A stretch of 64,000 bases of DNA from Oculatella sp. LEGE 06141 (GTDB lineage Bacteria; Cyanobacteriota; Cyanobacteriia; Elainellales; Elainellaceae): the NCBI RefSeq assembly GCF_015207605.1, contig NZ_JADEWO010000029.1, positions 22,309-86,308 on the forward strand. Direction: 5' to 3'. Each line of letters opens with the position of its first letter. The stretch's first letter is position 1. The notes under the pieces are model-generated. The model saw only the letters and a list, made by a program, of their open reading frames with translations. It was not told the origin of the DNA and made no database searches. The position numbers were made by a program, and so were the translations under genes. This document shows, in pieces, positions 8,882 through 17,165 of the stretch.

Positions 8882-10654
8882 TCAACTCACTCCTGACTGC
8901 ACGCGCCATAGCCCTGCATAGATGCTGTTGTGTGCTATCAACTCATCATGGATTCCCTGCTCTACAATTTGCCCCTTATCGATTACATAAATGCAGTCTG
9001 CATTGCGAATGGTCGAAAGCCGATGGGCGATCGCAATTGTCGTTCGATTCTGCGTAATCACCTGCAAGGATTTCTGAATGGCGGCTTCGGTTTCGTTATC
9101 TACGGCTGAGGTAGCTTCGTCCAGAATCAGAATCGGTGGGTCTTTGAGAATAGCACGGGCGATCGCCAATCGTTGTCGCTGCCCACCAGAAAGCTTCTGC
9201 CCTCGTTCTCCCACGATCGTGTCATACCCCTGGGGCAACTGTTCAACAAACTGATGAGCTTCTGCTCGCTTTGCTGCCTCAATAATTTGTTCGCGAGTCG
9301 CGTCAAAACTGCCATAGCGAATGTTCTCAGCTACTGTGCCGTGAAACAAAAACACATCCTGACTCACCCAACCGATGCATTGTCTTAAGTCCGTCAGGCG
9401 TATCTCTCGAATATCCACTCCATCGATCGCAATCCGTCCACTTTGCACTTCATAGAATCGCAACAGCAGCTTGACCAATGTGCTTTTGCCTGACCCCGTT
9501 GCCCCGACAATGCCGATCGTTGCCCCTGCCGGAACGGATAGAGATAACTGTTTGAGAATGTTGTTGCGATCCTGGTAGCCAAAGGTGATGTGATCAAACT
9601 GTACTTCACCTCGGACAGTATTGAGGGGGAGTGAGCGATCGCCCTGCGAAATTGCGATCGGCGTATCGAGCAACCCCATCACCCGCCGCACTGATGCCAT
9701 TGCCCGCTGATACTCATCCATCAATTCGCTCAGGTCAGTAAAGGGCCACAGCAATCGCTGGATGATGAACACCAGAAAACCATAAGTGCCTGCGGATAAG
9801 TTTCCGTTAGCGACAGCCAGACCTCCCAGAAACAGGGTGGCTGTAAACCCAATTAGAATTAAAATCCGAATCAGAGGCACGAAGGCGGCACTGAGGGCGA
9901 TCGCCTTTCCATTACTGCGGCGATAGGCTTCACTTTCAACTGTGACGCGATCGCGCTCATAGGCTTCTGCCGTGTAGCTTTTGATCGTGGCAATGCCAGA
10001 GAGATTGTTGGCTAATCGACTGCTGATCAATCCACTTTTCTCGCGCACATCGGCGTAGCGTGGCTCCAATTTGGACTGGAAGACTATTGACCCCCAGATG
10101 ACAAAGGGAATCGGTAGCATCGCCCACCAGGACACTCCTGGAGCCAGGATGATAAATGTACTGCCAATCAGGAGAATAGTGGTGAGAAAGTGAAGGATGT
10201 TATGGGCACCAAAGTTGAGAAATCGCTCCAGTTGATTGATGTCATCATTTAACACGGACAGCAGCATTCCCATACTGCGTTCTTCAAAATAATTCAGTTC
10301 TAATTCTTGTAAATGACTGTAAGCATCAACTCGTAATTCATGTTGTAGAGTTTGGGCTAAATTGCGCCATAGACGGCTGTAAAGATATTCCGTCAAGGAT
10401 TCCAGGCTCCAGATCAACAGGGTCAGCAACGATAGAACCGCCAGTTGCCCGGTGATGCTGGTGATGCCAAAACGAGCAATCAGAGAGTTTTCTTCATTGA
10501 CGACAACATCAATGGCGATACCAATGAGATAGGGAGGTGCCAGATCAAAAATAGTATTGAGAATAGAGTTGGCGATCGCTCCCCAAACTTTAACCTGGTA
10601 GGGTTTGCCGTACCGTAGTAGACGCAGGAGTGGCTGAGCCACAAGAGTTGCCAT
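8882..10654 (-). CDS. ABC exporter half-transporter (TMD-NBD), siderophore-region copy 2
   Basis: 590-aa half-size exporter with the same architecture as the gene at 2080-3867: six membrane helices (about 1-310), then an ATPase with GATGSGKST, LSGGQRQRLAIARA and ILILDEATSAVD. ATG at 10654 is the natural start (MATLVAQPLLRLLRYG, a basic amphipathic lead). It lies 154 bases upstream of AraC regulator 1 on the same strand and is divergent from the small gene at 10709. It probably exports a siderophore or related compound (inference from context). The 3' end is almost identical to copy 1 at the nucleotide level, unlike the rest. Confidence 0.88.
   Translation of the reverse strand: MATLVAQPLLRLLRYGKPYQVKVWGAIANSILNTIFDLAPPYLIGIAIDVVVNEENSLIARFGITSITGQLAVLSLLTLLIWSLESLTEYLYSRLWRNLAQTLQHELRVDAYSHLQELELNYFEERSMGMLLSVLNDDINQLERFLNFGAHNILHFLTTILLIGSTFIILAPGVSWWAMLPIPFVIWGSIVFQSKLEPRYADVREKSGLISSRLANNLSGIATIKSYTAEAYERDRVTVESEAYRRSNGKAIALSAAFVPLIRILILIGFTATLFLGGLAVANGNLSAGTYGFLVFIIQRLLWPFTDLSELMDEYQRAMASVRRVMGLLDTPIAISQGDRSLPLNTVRGEVQFDHITFGYQDRNNILKQLSLSVPAGATIGIVGATGSGKSTLVKLLLRFYEVQSGRIAIDGVDIREIRLTDLRQCIGWVSQDVFLFHGTVAENIRYGSFDATREQIIEAAKRAEAHQFVEQLPQGYDTIVGERGQKLSGGQRQRLAIARAILKDPPILILDEATSAVDNETEAAIQKSLQVITQNRTTIAIAHRLSTIRNADCIYVIDKGQIVEQGIHDELIAHNSIYAGLWRVQSGVS
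8892..9240. repeat. 349-bp near-identical tract shared by two exporter genes (copy B)
   Basis: Partner of 2102-2450, with a constant offset of 6790 bases and about five mismatches. Both copies lie in the same orientation, so recombination between them would delete or duplicate the intervening 6.8 kb. Confidence 0.85.
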
Positions 10655-10708
10655 ACGTGATTTTAGCGAAGTTATAATGAGTTATATCTATGACATGAGG
10701 CACTAGTC

Positions 10709-10993
10709 ATGCCCCTGATCCCTCTCTTGATTGGTTCATCTACAGCGTTAGGAATGGGCTATTTCTGTGCAGATATTTACCGCAACCGACGCAGATTAGC
10801 TGAAAAGCCTGTACCTGAAACAGATTTGACTTGCTATGAGCTAGGTCTTCCCGATCAAGTGGATCTTCTTGGAGCTGCTGAACATACACTCAGCCATGCG
10901 GGACATGCAATTGGAGAAGCCTCTAGTGAGTGTGCGAGTGGCGGCATAGGACATTGTGTAGAGGCGATCGCCCATATTATTTCCCATCATTAA
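10709..10993 (+). CDS. Small hypothetical protein with one membrane segment
   Basis: 94 aa, family not recognised. Residues 2-22 form a hydrophobic stretch (PLIPLLIGSSTALGMGYF), followed by a basic patch YRNRRRL, an acidic middle and a His-rich tail (HTLSHAGHAIG, AHIISHH). GAGG about nine bases before the ATG is a plausible ribosome site. It diverges from the exporter with only 54 bases between starts, so it may share its promoter region. The histidines hint at metal binding, but this is speculative. A MITE starts two bases after its stop codon. Confidence 0.55.
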   Translation: MPLIPLLIGSSTALGMGYFCADIYRNRRRLAEKPVPETDLTCYELGLPDQVDLLGAAEHTLSHAGHAIGEASSECASGGIGHCVEAIAHIISHH

Positions 10994-10995
10994 TT

Positions 10996-11081
10996 ACAGC
11001 CATTTTCATTTGCATTCACCACGCCTTAAACCCTACACCCATCTTGGCGAGACTGTGGCTGACTCGATTGAGAACTGCTGT
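10996..11081 (+). mobile_element. MITE-like element, ACAGC family, copy 1
   Basis: 86-bp noncoding element with imperfect terminal inverted repeats: ACAGCCATTTTCA at the left and, read on the other strand, ACAGCAGTTCTCA at the right. It is nearly identical to copies at 42203-42295 and 35804-35895 (inverted), and distantly related to 45296-45375. T or TA borders the ends. No transposase with matching ends is evident in the window. Confidence 0.75.
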
Positions 11082-11102
11082 AAGTTTGGCGTTTCAATCT
11101 AC

Positions 11103-11477
11103 TCATCCCCCCACTGCCGGAATCTTGGCAGTGCTCACCGACTGCAACATTTCAGGAAACTGCTTCCAGGGAATATCGCCAGTCTTGCTATTGAGGTAGA
11201 GTTTGCCAAACTCAAGCAGGGCAGGAGCCGTTTCATCCGTTGGCAAGGTTGTAAACAAGTAGGTGGGTTTGTGGGGAGCAGAAAAAGCAACAGCGCAGGG
11301 GCGATCGCAGGTCCACAAGCAACCGACAGGCTGAATTTCAAAATGAGCAGACTGTAATTGCTCAGCAGTTAACGTGTTGAGTTGTTTGAGTAAGCGCGCA
11401 CCATCAGCAGGTTGATGTTCAGCTCTTTCTTCGGAAGAGTGGCAGGATTGGCAGATGAATAAAGTGTGTTTGGGCAT
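11103..11477 (-). CDS. DUF1636 family ferredoxin-like metal-binding protein
   Basis: 124-aa soluble protein of the DUF1636 family. Cysteines lie in CQSC (residues 9-12) and GCLWTCDRPC (about 52-61), a spacing like thioredoxin-fold [2Fe-2S] ferredoxins; iron-sulfur binding is inferred. The start is MPKHTLF at 11477; longer reading would run into the preceding gene. It begins only four bases after the stop of the binding lipoprotein (11482), so it is the third gene of the operon receptor 2-lipoprotein 2-DUF1636. A role in ferric-siderophore reduction or iron handling would fit this context but is not shown by sequence alone. Confidence 0.8.
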   Translation of the reverse strand: MPKHTLFICQSCHSSEERAEHQPADGARLLKQLNTLTAEQLQSAHFEIQPVGCLWTCDRPCAVAFSAPHKPTYLFTTLPTDETAPALLEFGKLYLNSKTGDIPWKQFPEMLQSVSTAKIPAVGG

Positions 11478-11481
11478 AGGT

Positions 11482-12459
11482 TTATGGCGTGTTGACGAGG
11501 TACTGAAACAAGTCATCAATGACAGCATCGGCAGCTAGCAAGTTTCCGCCTCGCCAGGTCATGTAGTCGATAACATAAACGCGATTTTGCTGAACAGCTC
11601 GAAGCCTTTGCCACAGGGGTTTCTGTTTCAGTTCTTCTAACCTGTCCTTGTCGTTCTCTGTTAATCCTCCAATCAGCAGAATATCTCCATCGACTTTCTC
11701 CAATTCCTCTTCACCAATTTGCAGTTGTGTATCAGGAACAACCACATCTTGAGCTGCTGGACGTTGCAATCCAACATCTTTCAGAATGGAGTCTGGAAAT
11801 GATCCCTTTGCCTCGCTAAATATCGCCCCTGGCGCTACAAAGATCAGGGAAATGGTTTTGTCGCTGTAGCGATTCTCCTCTGGAGAAGCTGCGCCAATGC
11901 CTAAAGCGCTTTTAAGTTCTGCGATTCGTTGATAGTAGCGATCCCAGGCTTGTTGTGCCTCTGTTTGTTTTCCTAATACCTCAGCGACAAAACTAAAGTG
12001 ATCTCGCCAGTTCTCTGTGCCACCCCAATCATCTAAAACCGTTGGTGCAATTTTTGAGAGGAGAGGGTAGATGGATTCTTCCCAATCTAAACCCACAATT
12101 AAATCTGGCTTGAGGGTCAGCAACCGTTCCAGATTAGGGCGATCGCTCCCTACAGCATCGATTCCCTCTACCTTATCTGCCAGGTAAGGTAGAACATAAT
12201 CACCGTTGATGTAGGTGCTAGCAATCGGTTTAACCCCCAGACTGAGGGCATGACCCAATGTTGGAATCGATAGCGTGACAATGCGCTGAGGATTAGCAGG
12301 AATACAGGTTTCTCCAAGTACATGCTGAACGACCTTGCATTCAGCAGTCAGTTGTTCAGGGGAAGAAACGGTTACTCCTTGAGGGGAACCACAGGCAGTG
12401 GTTAGAAAAAAACCTAAAATTCCCAGCAGTAACCAGCCGATAAACGAGCGTATGGTCAC
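11482..12459 (-). CDS. Iron-siderophore ABC transporter substrate-binding lipoprotein, copy 2
   Basis: 325-aa FecB/FhuD-type periplasmic binding lipoprotein. The signal region GWLLLGILGFFLTTAC ends in the lipobox LTTAC. Family motifs follow: PQRIVTLSIPTLGHALSLGV, LERLLTLKPDLIVG, VDGDILLIGG. The start decides the gene's shape: a longer frame would overlap the end of the receptor by about 200 bases, whereas the GTG at 12457-12459 has TGAGGTG eight bases upstream, starts directly before the signal peptide and leaves a 19-base gap to the receptor stop. It is paralogous to 3978-4973, with stretches such as AASPEENRY conserved. Confidence 0.92.
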   Translation of the reverse strand: MTIRSFIGWLLLGILGFFLTTACGSPQGVTVSSPEQLTAECKVVQHVLGETCIPANPQRIVTLSIPTLGHALSLGVKPIASTYINGDYVLPYLADKVEGIDAVGSDRPNLERLLTLKPDLIVGLDWEESIYPLLSKIAPTVLDDWGGTENWRDHFSFVAEVLGKQTEAQQAWDRYYQRIAELKSALGIGAASPEENRYSDKTISLIFVAPGAIFSEAKGSFPDSILKDVGLQRPAAQDVVVPDTQLQIGEEELEKVDGDILLIGGLTENDKDRLEELKQKPLWQRLRAVQQNRVYVIDYMTWRGGNLLAADAVIDDLFQYLVNTP

Positions 12460-12478
12460 GTTTTTACACCTCAAGCGA

Positions 12479-15058
12479 CTAAAATTCCCATGAAACCGTT
12501 GCTTCCACCGTGATCGGATTACCCTGATAAACCCGATTAATATTTTGCTGAGTCGCCTCGAAGTATTCAATATCGAAAAGGTTCTTGATGTTGATTGCGG
12601 CTCGAAGCTGTTCTCTTCTGTAAAAGATTGCGGCATCCGTTCGCAGGTAACTGGGCAGTTCAAAGGTGTTTTGTGTATCACCGAAGCGATCGCCCACCAA
12701 AAACAATCCTAAACCAAAGCCAAGTCCTGCAAAATCACCGTTCTGGATCTCATAGGTTGTCCACAAATTGGCACTATGCTCTGGAATATTGTTCAGGCGA
12801 TTGCCCTCTTCAAATGTATTATCCTCAGTCACCCGTGCATCCGTATAAGCGTAACCTGCAATGATGTTCCATCCGGGTAAAATTTCACCGGACATATCCA
12901 ATTCAATTCCTTGACTGCGTTGTTCTCCGGTTTGAATGCTAAAGTTCAAGTCTTCCGGATCAGGTGTAAGTACATTAGAACGAGTCAAGCGATACAGTGC
13001 TAAGTTCGCTGAAAGACGATCGCTGATATCCGCTCTGACCCCCACTTCATATTGAGTTGCCCGTTCTGGATCAAAGATGCGCTGATTGTCTACCACTTGC
13101 TGAAAGGCTCGACCATAACTGGCATACAGCGAGATGGCTGGAATCGGTTGATAAACAAGCCCAAGACGAGGACTAAATGCTTCATCCTGCTGACTGGTTT
13201 CCACCGTGTCAGTGGCAGTGAACTCCTCTCGGTTCTGATTTGTGATATCAAATCGTCCGCCTAATAAAACCTTAAAATTATCTGCGATCGCAATCAGATC
13301 TTGAATATAAACACCCACACTATCCAGCGTGATGTCTGAATCAGATTCAAAGTCAATGTCGCCTGGTGGCTGTCCGTAAATTGGATCGTAGATATCGATC
13401 GAAGCCGCAGGACGATTAATAAACAGTCCACCATATTCAACCCTGGATAAGTTAACTCCAGTCACAAGTTGATGGTTAAGACCACCCGTAGTAAATTCAC
13501 CCGATACAAATGTATCCAGGTTGTAAGACCGTAGATCGTTGTCAAAGAAACCTAATCCTCGGGTCAGCGTCCGGTTATCTTCTTGCAGACTGAGGGGATA
13601 GGTATAGGCATCTCTGGTTATGTCAAGGAATGAGGCATTAAAGGCATTGCGGAGTTGCCATTCTTCGCTGAAACGATGTTCTAAATCATAACCAATTCTA
13701 AAGACTTCGCCGTAGGTATCGTCAGTTGGTTCACTCACATTGCGATCGCGCGGAATTTCACCATTTGGATTCGGCAACACTGTACCCCTTGCAGGTAGTC
13801 CAAACTGAAAGGGCTGTGAAAACGAAATATACTGAGCGTCTACAGTAATCTCCGTTTGGTCGCTGATTAACCAAGTTACGACGGGAGAGATAAAATAGCG
13901 TTCAGCTTCAAAGAAATCAATGAAACTTTCCGATCGCTGTGCGGATGCATTCAGGCGATAAAGTACGGTTTCACTGTCATTGAGTGGACCAGATAAGTCA
14001 AGGGCACCGCGATAAGAATCAAAGTTGCCAACTAAAGCCTCGACTTGATAATACGGATCGCTCAGGGGTCGTTCAGTAACCAGATTAACGCTGCCCCCGA
14101 AACCACCAAATGGACCACCTGCTTGTCCATACAATACGGAGGTCGGTCCTCGTAAAACTTCAACTCGTTCAATATTGGCAGCATCGTATCCCACATTTTG
14201 CAGCGTGTAATCTGCGAGTCCATTTCTCAAAAGGTTGGTGCTGGAGTCGAAACCTCGGATGAAGAATGAGGTGGAGAAGTTGAGAGGCTGATCTGCACCC
14301 TGCGCGGTTCCCGGTACGTTTCTCAAAACTTCGTCCAATCGCTGGGCTTGCTGATCTTCAATCACCTGTTGAGGGATGACCTGAATGGACTGAGGAATAT
14401 CGCGCAGCGGTGTGTCGGTTCTCGTCCCTACGGAAGCATTGGAAGGGTTATAACCGTCATCCTGCCCTCCTGTCACCACCACCTGAATCGCGTCTTCTTC
14501 TGCAATGGCATCCGCATCTCCCAGGGTCACTGCCAGGACTAATCCTCCTGCCGCTTCGCTCACCTCAGCGGCAGGAGACGCATCCGTTCCCGTGATTGCC
14601 ACTCGCACTCGATCACCAGGCAATTCCGTCACGCTCACCAATGCAATTCCTTCGATGGGGTTTGCTTGAGAAAATTCCTCTGTGATCGTGGCATTAGGAA
14701 TATCCGCAATCAGGGCATTTCCCACCGATCGCGTTTCTGGGACTGGCAAGAAGTCATTGTCTGTTTCCAGCACCACCTGTAAGCCTGCCTCAGTCTCTTC
14801 AACTCGCACCCTGGTAATTTGCACTAGCGAGGCTTCAACTTGGGCGATCCAGCTCTCAACACCGGTAACAGATTGCTTAAGGTTGGAAAGGAAGTCGGGA
14901 GTCGAGGTAAATTGTTCCTCCCCACTCCCTATTTCCCCGTCCCAATTCCCTACCTCTTGCGCTCCTATGGGTAAGGCTAAAGCAGCGATCGCACTGCCTG
15001 AAAAAAGCACTACCACCAACGCCGATCGCACCGAAACCGAAACTGCTAATACAGACAT
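12479..15058 (-). CDS. TonB-dependent siderophore receptor with N-terminal AMIN domain, copy 2
   Basis: 859-aa outer-membrane receptor paralogous to 5049-7622. Signal peptide about 1-34 (ALPIGAQE), AMIN domain about 85-175 (VQITRVRVEETEAGLQVVLE), plug about 210-350 (TDTPLRDIPQSIQVIPQQ, ERVEVLRGPTSVLYGQ, GGSVNLVTERP), then the barrel, ending EATVSWEF. The plug and extracellular loops differ substantially from copy 1, so the two probably take different siderophores (inference). The ATG at 15058 has the same GAGGAATTGA leader as the other receptor. It heads the operon with a lipoprotein and a DUF1636 protein. Confidence 0.95.
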   Translation of the reverse strand: MSVLAVSVSVRSALVVVLFSGSAIAALALPIGAQEVGNWDGEIGSGEEQFTSTPDFLSNLKQSVTGVESWIAQVEASLVQITRVRVEETEAGLQVVLETDNDFLPVPETRSVGNALIADIPNATITEEFSQANPIEGIALVSVTELPGDRVRVAITGTDASPAAEVSEAAGGLVLAVTLGDADAIAEEDAIQVVVTGGQDDGYNPSNASVGTRTDTPLRDIPQSIQVIPQQVIEDQQAQRLDEVLRNVPGTAQGADQPLNFSTSFFIRGFDSSTNLLRNGLADYTLQNVGYDAANIERVEVLRGPTSVLYGQAGGPFGGFGGSVNLVTERPLSDPYYQVEALVGNFDSYRGALDLSGPLNDSETVLYRLNASAQRSESFIDFFEAERYFISPVVTWLISDQTEITVDAQYISFSQPFQFGLPARGTVLPNPNGEIPRDRNVSEPTDDTYGEVFRIGYDLEHRFSEEWQLRNAFNASFLDITRDAYTYPLSLQEDNRTLTRGLGFFDNDLRSYNLDTFVSGEFTTGGLNHQLVTGVNLSRVEYGGLFINRPAASIDIYDPIYGQPPGDIDFESDSDITLDSVGVYIQDLIAIADNFKVLLGGRFDITNQNREEFTATDTVETSQQDEAFSPRLGLVYQPIPAISLYASYGRAFQQVVDNQRIFDPERATQYEVGVRADISDRLSANLALYRLTRSNVLTPDPEDLNFSIQTGEQRSQGIELDMSGEILPGWNIIAGYAYTDARVTEDNTFEEGNRLNNIPEHSANLWTTYEIQNGDFAGLGFGLGLFLVGDRFGDTQNTFELPSYLRTDAAIFYRREQLRAAINIKNLFDIEYFEATQQNINRVYQGNPITVEATVSWEF

Positions 15059-15083
15059 CTCAATTCCTCACACCAGAAAACTC

Positions 15084-15125
15084 TATTGCTAATCTTTCTC
15101 GATTGCAATAAAGGCAGTGTAAGGA
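15084..15125. promoter_or_regulatory. Conserved two-part motif upstream of receptor 2
   Basis: TATTGCTAATCTTTCTC (15084-15100) and GGCAGTGTAAGGA (15113-15125), 26 bases before the ATG of receptor 2. It matches the arrangement at 7653-7696. Candidate promoter or regulator-binding site. Confidence 0.55.
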
Positions 15126-15229
15126 GCTTGCATGAGGCGCGTCTACTCAAATTCGGACTTTGATCCTAAACCGGACAATTTGAGCGATCTTTTCGATGAG
15201 TGACTATGGCTCCTTTGCTTCTATTCAAC

Positions 15230-16036
15230 TCAAGCCGAGGGATCAACTCCCAATTCTCGCAGCTTTGCAGCTAGCCGATCCGCCCGCTGCTTTTCCTGTT
15301 CTGCTTGCTGTTGCGCCTGCTCTGCTTGCTGTTGCGCCTGCTCTGCTTGCTGTTGCGCCTGCTCTGCTTGCTGTTGCGCCACTTCTTCAGGCAGCAACAC
15401 CAGATCTCCCTGGGGCGTATAAAATCTCAACCAGGCACAACTGCCGTTGACCGGTTCTCGATCGATCGCTCCCTCCCAGGTGCCCAACCAGAGTTCCAGC
15501 GTCTCGCACCACAGCCAACCGCGATCGTTGGGAGTCAGGGGCTGGTAGCCGTGAGCCAGATCCAGTCGCCACCCTGCCAAAGAGGTCGGATCAAACGGGT
15601 CAAAGACAAAATAATCCGGTGTCCGAAACGTTTGCTCATAGAGGTCTTTCTTTGCACCTCGATCGATCGCAGCGGTGCTGGGAGACAGCAGTTCGACAAT
15701 CACATCGGGATAGCGACCCGACTCTTCCCAAATTACCCAACCCTGCCGTTCCCGATCCGGTTCAGCACCCAGGACTGCAAAAAAATCAGGACCTCTAAAA
15801 TCCCGATTCATGACCTGTTGACGACTGTAGTAGACGAACATATTGCCGCCTACAAAGCTATCAGGTCGAGCAGAGAGGGCTTGCTGCGCTGACCGAATCA
15901 GCACATTCATGGCAATGCGATGACGATTACTTTCCAAGGGTTCTCCATCGTCAAAGATCAAGTCGGTTGGAGGGGTGGGCACTTCCCAGTCAGGGGGAAG
16001 TGCAGGCTGGGAAGATAAGGCAATTTCTGGAGTCAT
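15230..16036 (-). CDS. Uma2 family (DUF820) endonuclease-like protein with Gln-rich coiled-coil tail
   Basis: 268-aa protein of the Uma2/DUF820 family, a PD-(D/E)XK nuclease-like fold abundant in cyanobacteria with unknown biological role. Family landmarks are VGGNMFVYYS, RGPDFFAV, SGRYPDVIVELLSPSTA and DLYEQTFRTPDYFVFDP (a D...ExxK-type site is expected within this block). The C-terminal 45 residues are four near-perfect heptads of AQQQAEQ then EKQRADRLAAKLRELGVDPS, a coiled coil. ATG at 16036 is preferred, since a longer frame would overlap the neighbouring AraC gene. It probably has no functional link to the siderophore genes around it. Confidence 0.88.
   Translation of the reverse strand: MTPEIALSSQPALPPDWEVPTPPTDLIFDDGEPLESNRHRIAMNVLIRSAQQALSARPDSFVGGNMFVYYSRQQVMNRDFRGPDFFAVLGAEPDRERQGWVIWEESGRYPDVIVELLSPSTAAIDRGAKKDLYEQTFRTPDYFVFDPFDPTSLAGWRLDLAHGYQPLTPNDRGWLWCETLELWLGTWEGAIDREPVNGSCAWLRFYTPQGDLVLLPEEVAQQQAEQAQQQAEQAQQQAEQAQQQAEQEKQRADRLAAKLRELGVDPSA
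15301..15383. repeat. 21-bp tandem repeat, four copies, inside the Uma2 gene
   Basis: Units of CTGCTTGCTGTTGCGCCTGCT begin at 15301, 15322, 15343 and 15364; the last is slightly altered at its end. Each encodes one QQQAEQA heptad, so slippage would lengthen or shorten the coiled coil without changing frame. Confidence 0.9.
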
Positions 16037-16064
16037 GATTTGTGCCTCTGCCAGTGTTTTCCCA

Positions 16065-17063
16065 TTATATCGAGGCGGTAATGGCTGATTGGCAACCCAT
16101 CGCCCATTGTTTTGGGGTGACGCCAAATTTGCGTCTGAAGGCTGCCGCAAAATGCCCCTGGTTGCTATAGCCACAGCGATGAACGACTTCAGCCACCGAC
16201 CAGCCCTGTTGCAAAAGCTGCGCTGCCTGGATTAACCGTTGCTCGGTTAAATACCCCATTATGGTTGTACCGAATAAGGCTTGAAAACCACGTCTCAGCG
16301 TGCGATCGCTCACTCCAACCTGGCGCGCTAACTCCGTCTGAATTGGGGGATGTTCCAATTGCGATCGCAAGATCTCTGCGGCAAAGTGAATTCGAGCAAG
16401 GGTATCGGGTTTGAGGGAGGCAGCGGTTTCTGTAGCATCGCCTTCCAAAAGGCCATCTAGTTGCAGTGCCATCAATTCAAACACCTTGCCCTGCAAATAT
16501 AGTCGCTTGGTCATTCCCATAAACGGACAGTCAATGATCTGTTGCACCACCGATCGCATGGCTGCTGTTGTTTTGGTCGAGAATACCTTCTGCCAGTTGT
16601 CTCCTTGTATTAGGGGTTGCAGTTCGGGTGGCAATTCCCCTGTTGGTGTAGCAAAGAACTGGTTGAGCAAGTGGGGCTGCAAGTGAATATTCACGCCAAC
16701 ATGAGGCTGGAACTTGGGCATAAACACCGTCAAGCGACGCTGAATTCCGCTACCGCCCACATAGCTTTGCGCTGCGTCGATCAACATGTAGTCACCACTA
16801 TCTTCCACACCAGATAGATGCACTTTGAACTGCACTAAATGCTTGTTTTCTAAGGCTCGCAGTGTCAAATCATTGTAGATTTCATTGAAAACGCACAGTT
16901 CCAAACCAGGATATAGCTCTATTTCACGGCGGTAACCACTGCCTAATAGGGGTGGCATTGTGTAAATCGTTTCCAGTCGATCGATCGAGGTGACCGATGG
17001 ACAGCACTGCTCGGCTTCCGTCCAAATTTCATCAACTTCTTGGGCAATCAGGTCAAGGGGCAT
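16065..17063 (-). CDS. AraC/PchR-type transcriptional regulator, copy 2
   Basis: 332-aa regulator with the AraC double HTH at the C-terminus: LARQVGVSDRTLRRGFQALFG and VAEVVHRCGYSNQGHFAAAFRRKFG. The N-terminal sensing region resembles that of 7714-8727 (for example SYVGGSGIQRR matching YLSGSGVSPS). ATG at 17063 (MPLDLIAQEVDEIW) is chosen; an in-frame TTG at 17096 would put the Fur-like operator inside the gene. The nearest receptor on the same strand is 12479-15058, beyond the Uma2 gene, so this is probably its activator. Confidence 0.92.
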   Translation of the reverse strand: MPLDLIAQEVDEIWTEAEQCCPSVTSIDRLETIYTMPPLLGSGYRREIELYPGLELCVFNEIYNDLTLRALENKHLVQFKVHLSGVEDSGDYMLIDAAQSYVGGSGIQRRLTVFMPKFQPHVGVNIHLQPHLLNQFFATPTGELPPELQPLIQGDNWQKVFSTKTTAAMRSVVQQIIDCPFMGMTKRLYLQGKVFELMALQLDGLLEGDATETAASLKPDTLARIHFAAEILRSQLEHPPIQTELARQVGVSDRTLRRGFQALFGTTIMGYLTEQRLIQAAQLLQQGWSVAEVVHRCGYSNQGHFAAAFRRKFGVTPKQWAMGCQSAITASI

Positions 17064-17080
17064 AGGGGGCAAAGGATTAA

Positions 17081-17095
17081 TGAGAATCAGTATCA
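17081..17095. promoter_or_regulatory. Fur box upstream of AraC regulator 2
   Basis: TGAGAATCAGTATCA matches the Fur consensus TGATAATCATTATCA at 13 of 15 positions and keeps its dyad. It ends 18 bases before the ATG of the regulator gene, an operator position. This supports iron-dependent repression of the AraC gene. Confidence 0.7.
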
Positions 17096-17165
17096 ATAAC
17101 TCCTTATTATTACGCCTTGAAGGAGGGTTTGCATCAGAAATTTTGGCAGGATTGTATGGATAAGC

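Noticed and set aside
15305..15892. Open frame antisense to the Uma2 gene
   Set aside because: Its first 20 codons are the complement of the 21-bp repeat and no domain is recognisable; the Uma2 frame explains the sequence.
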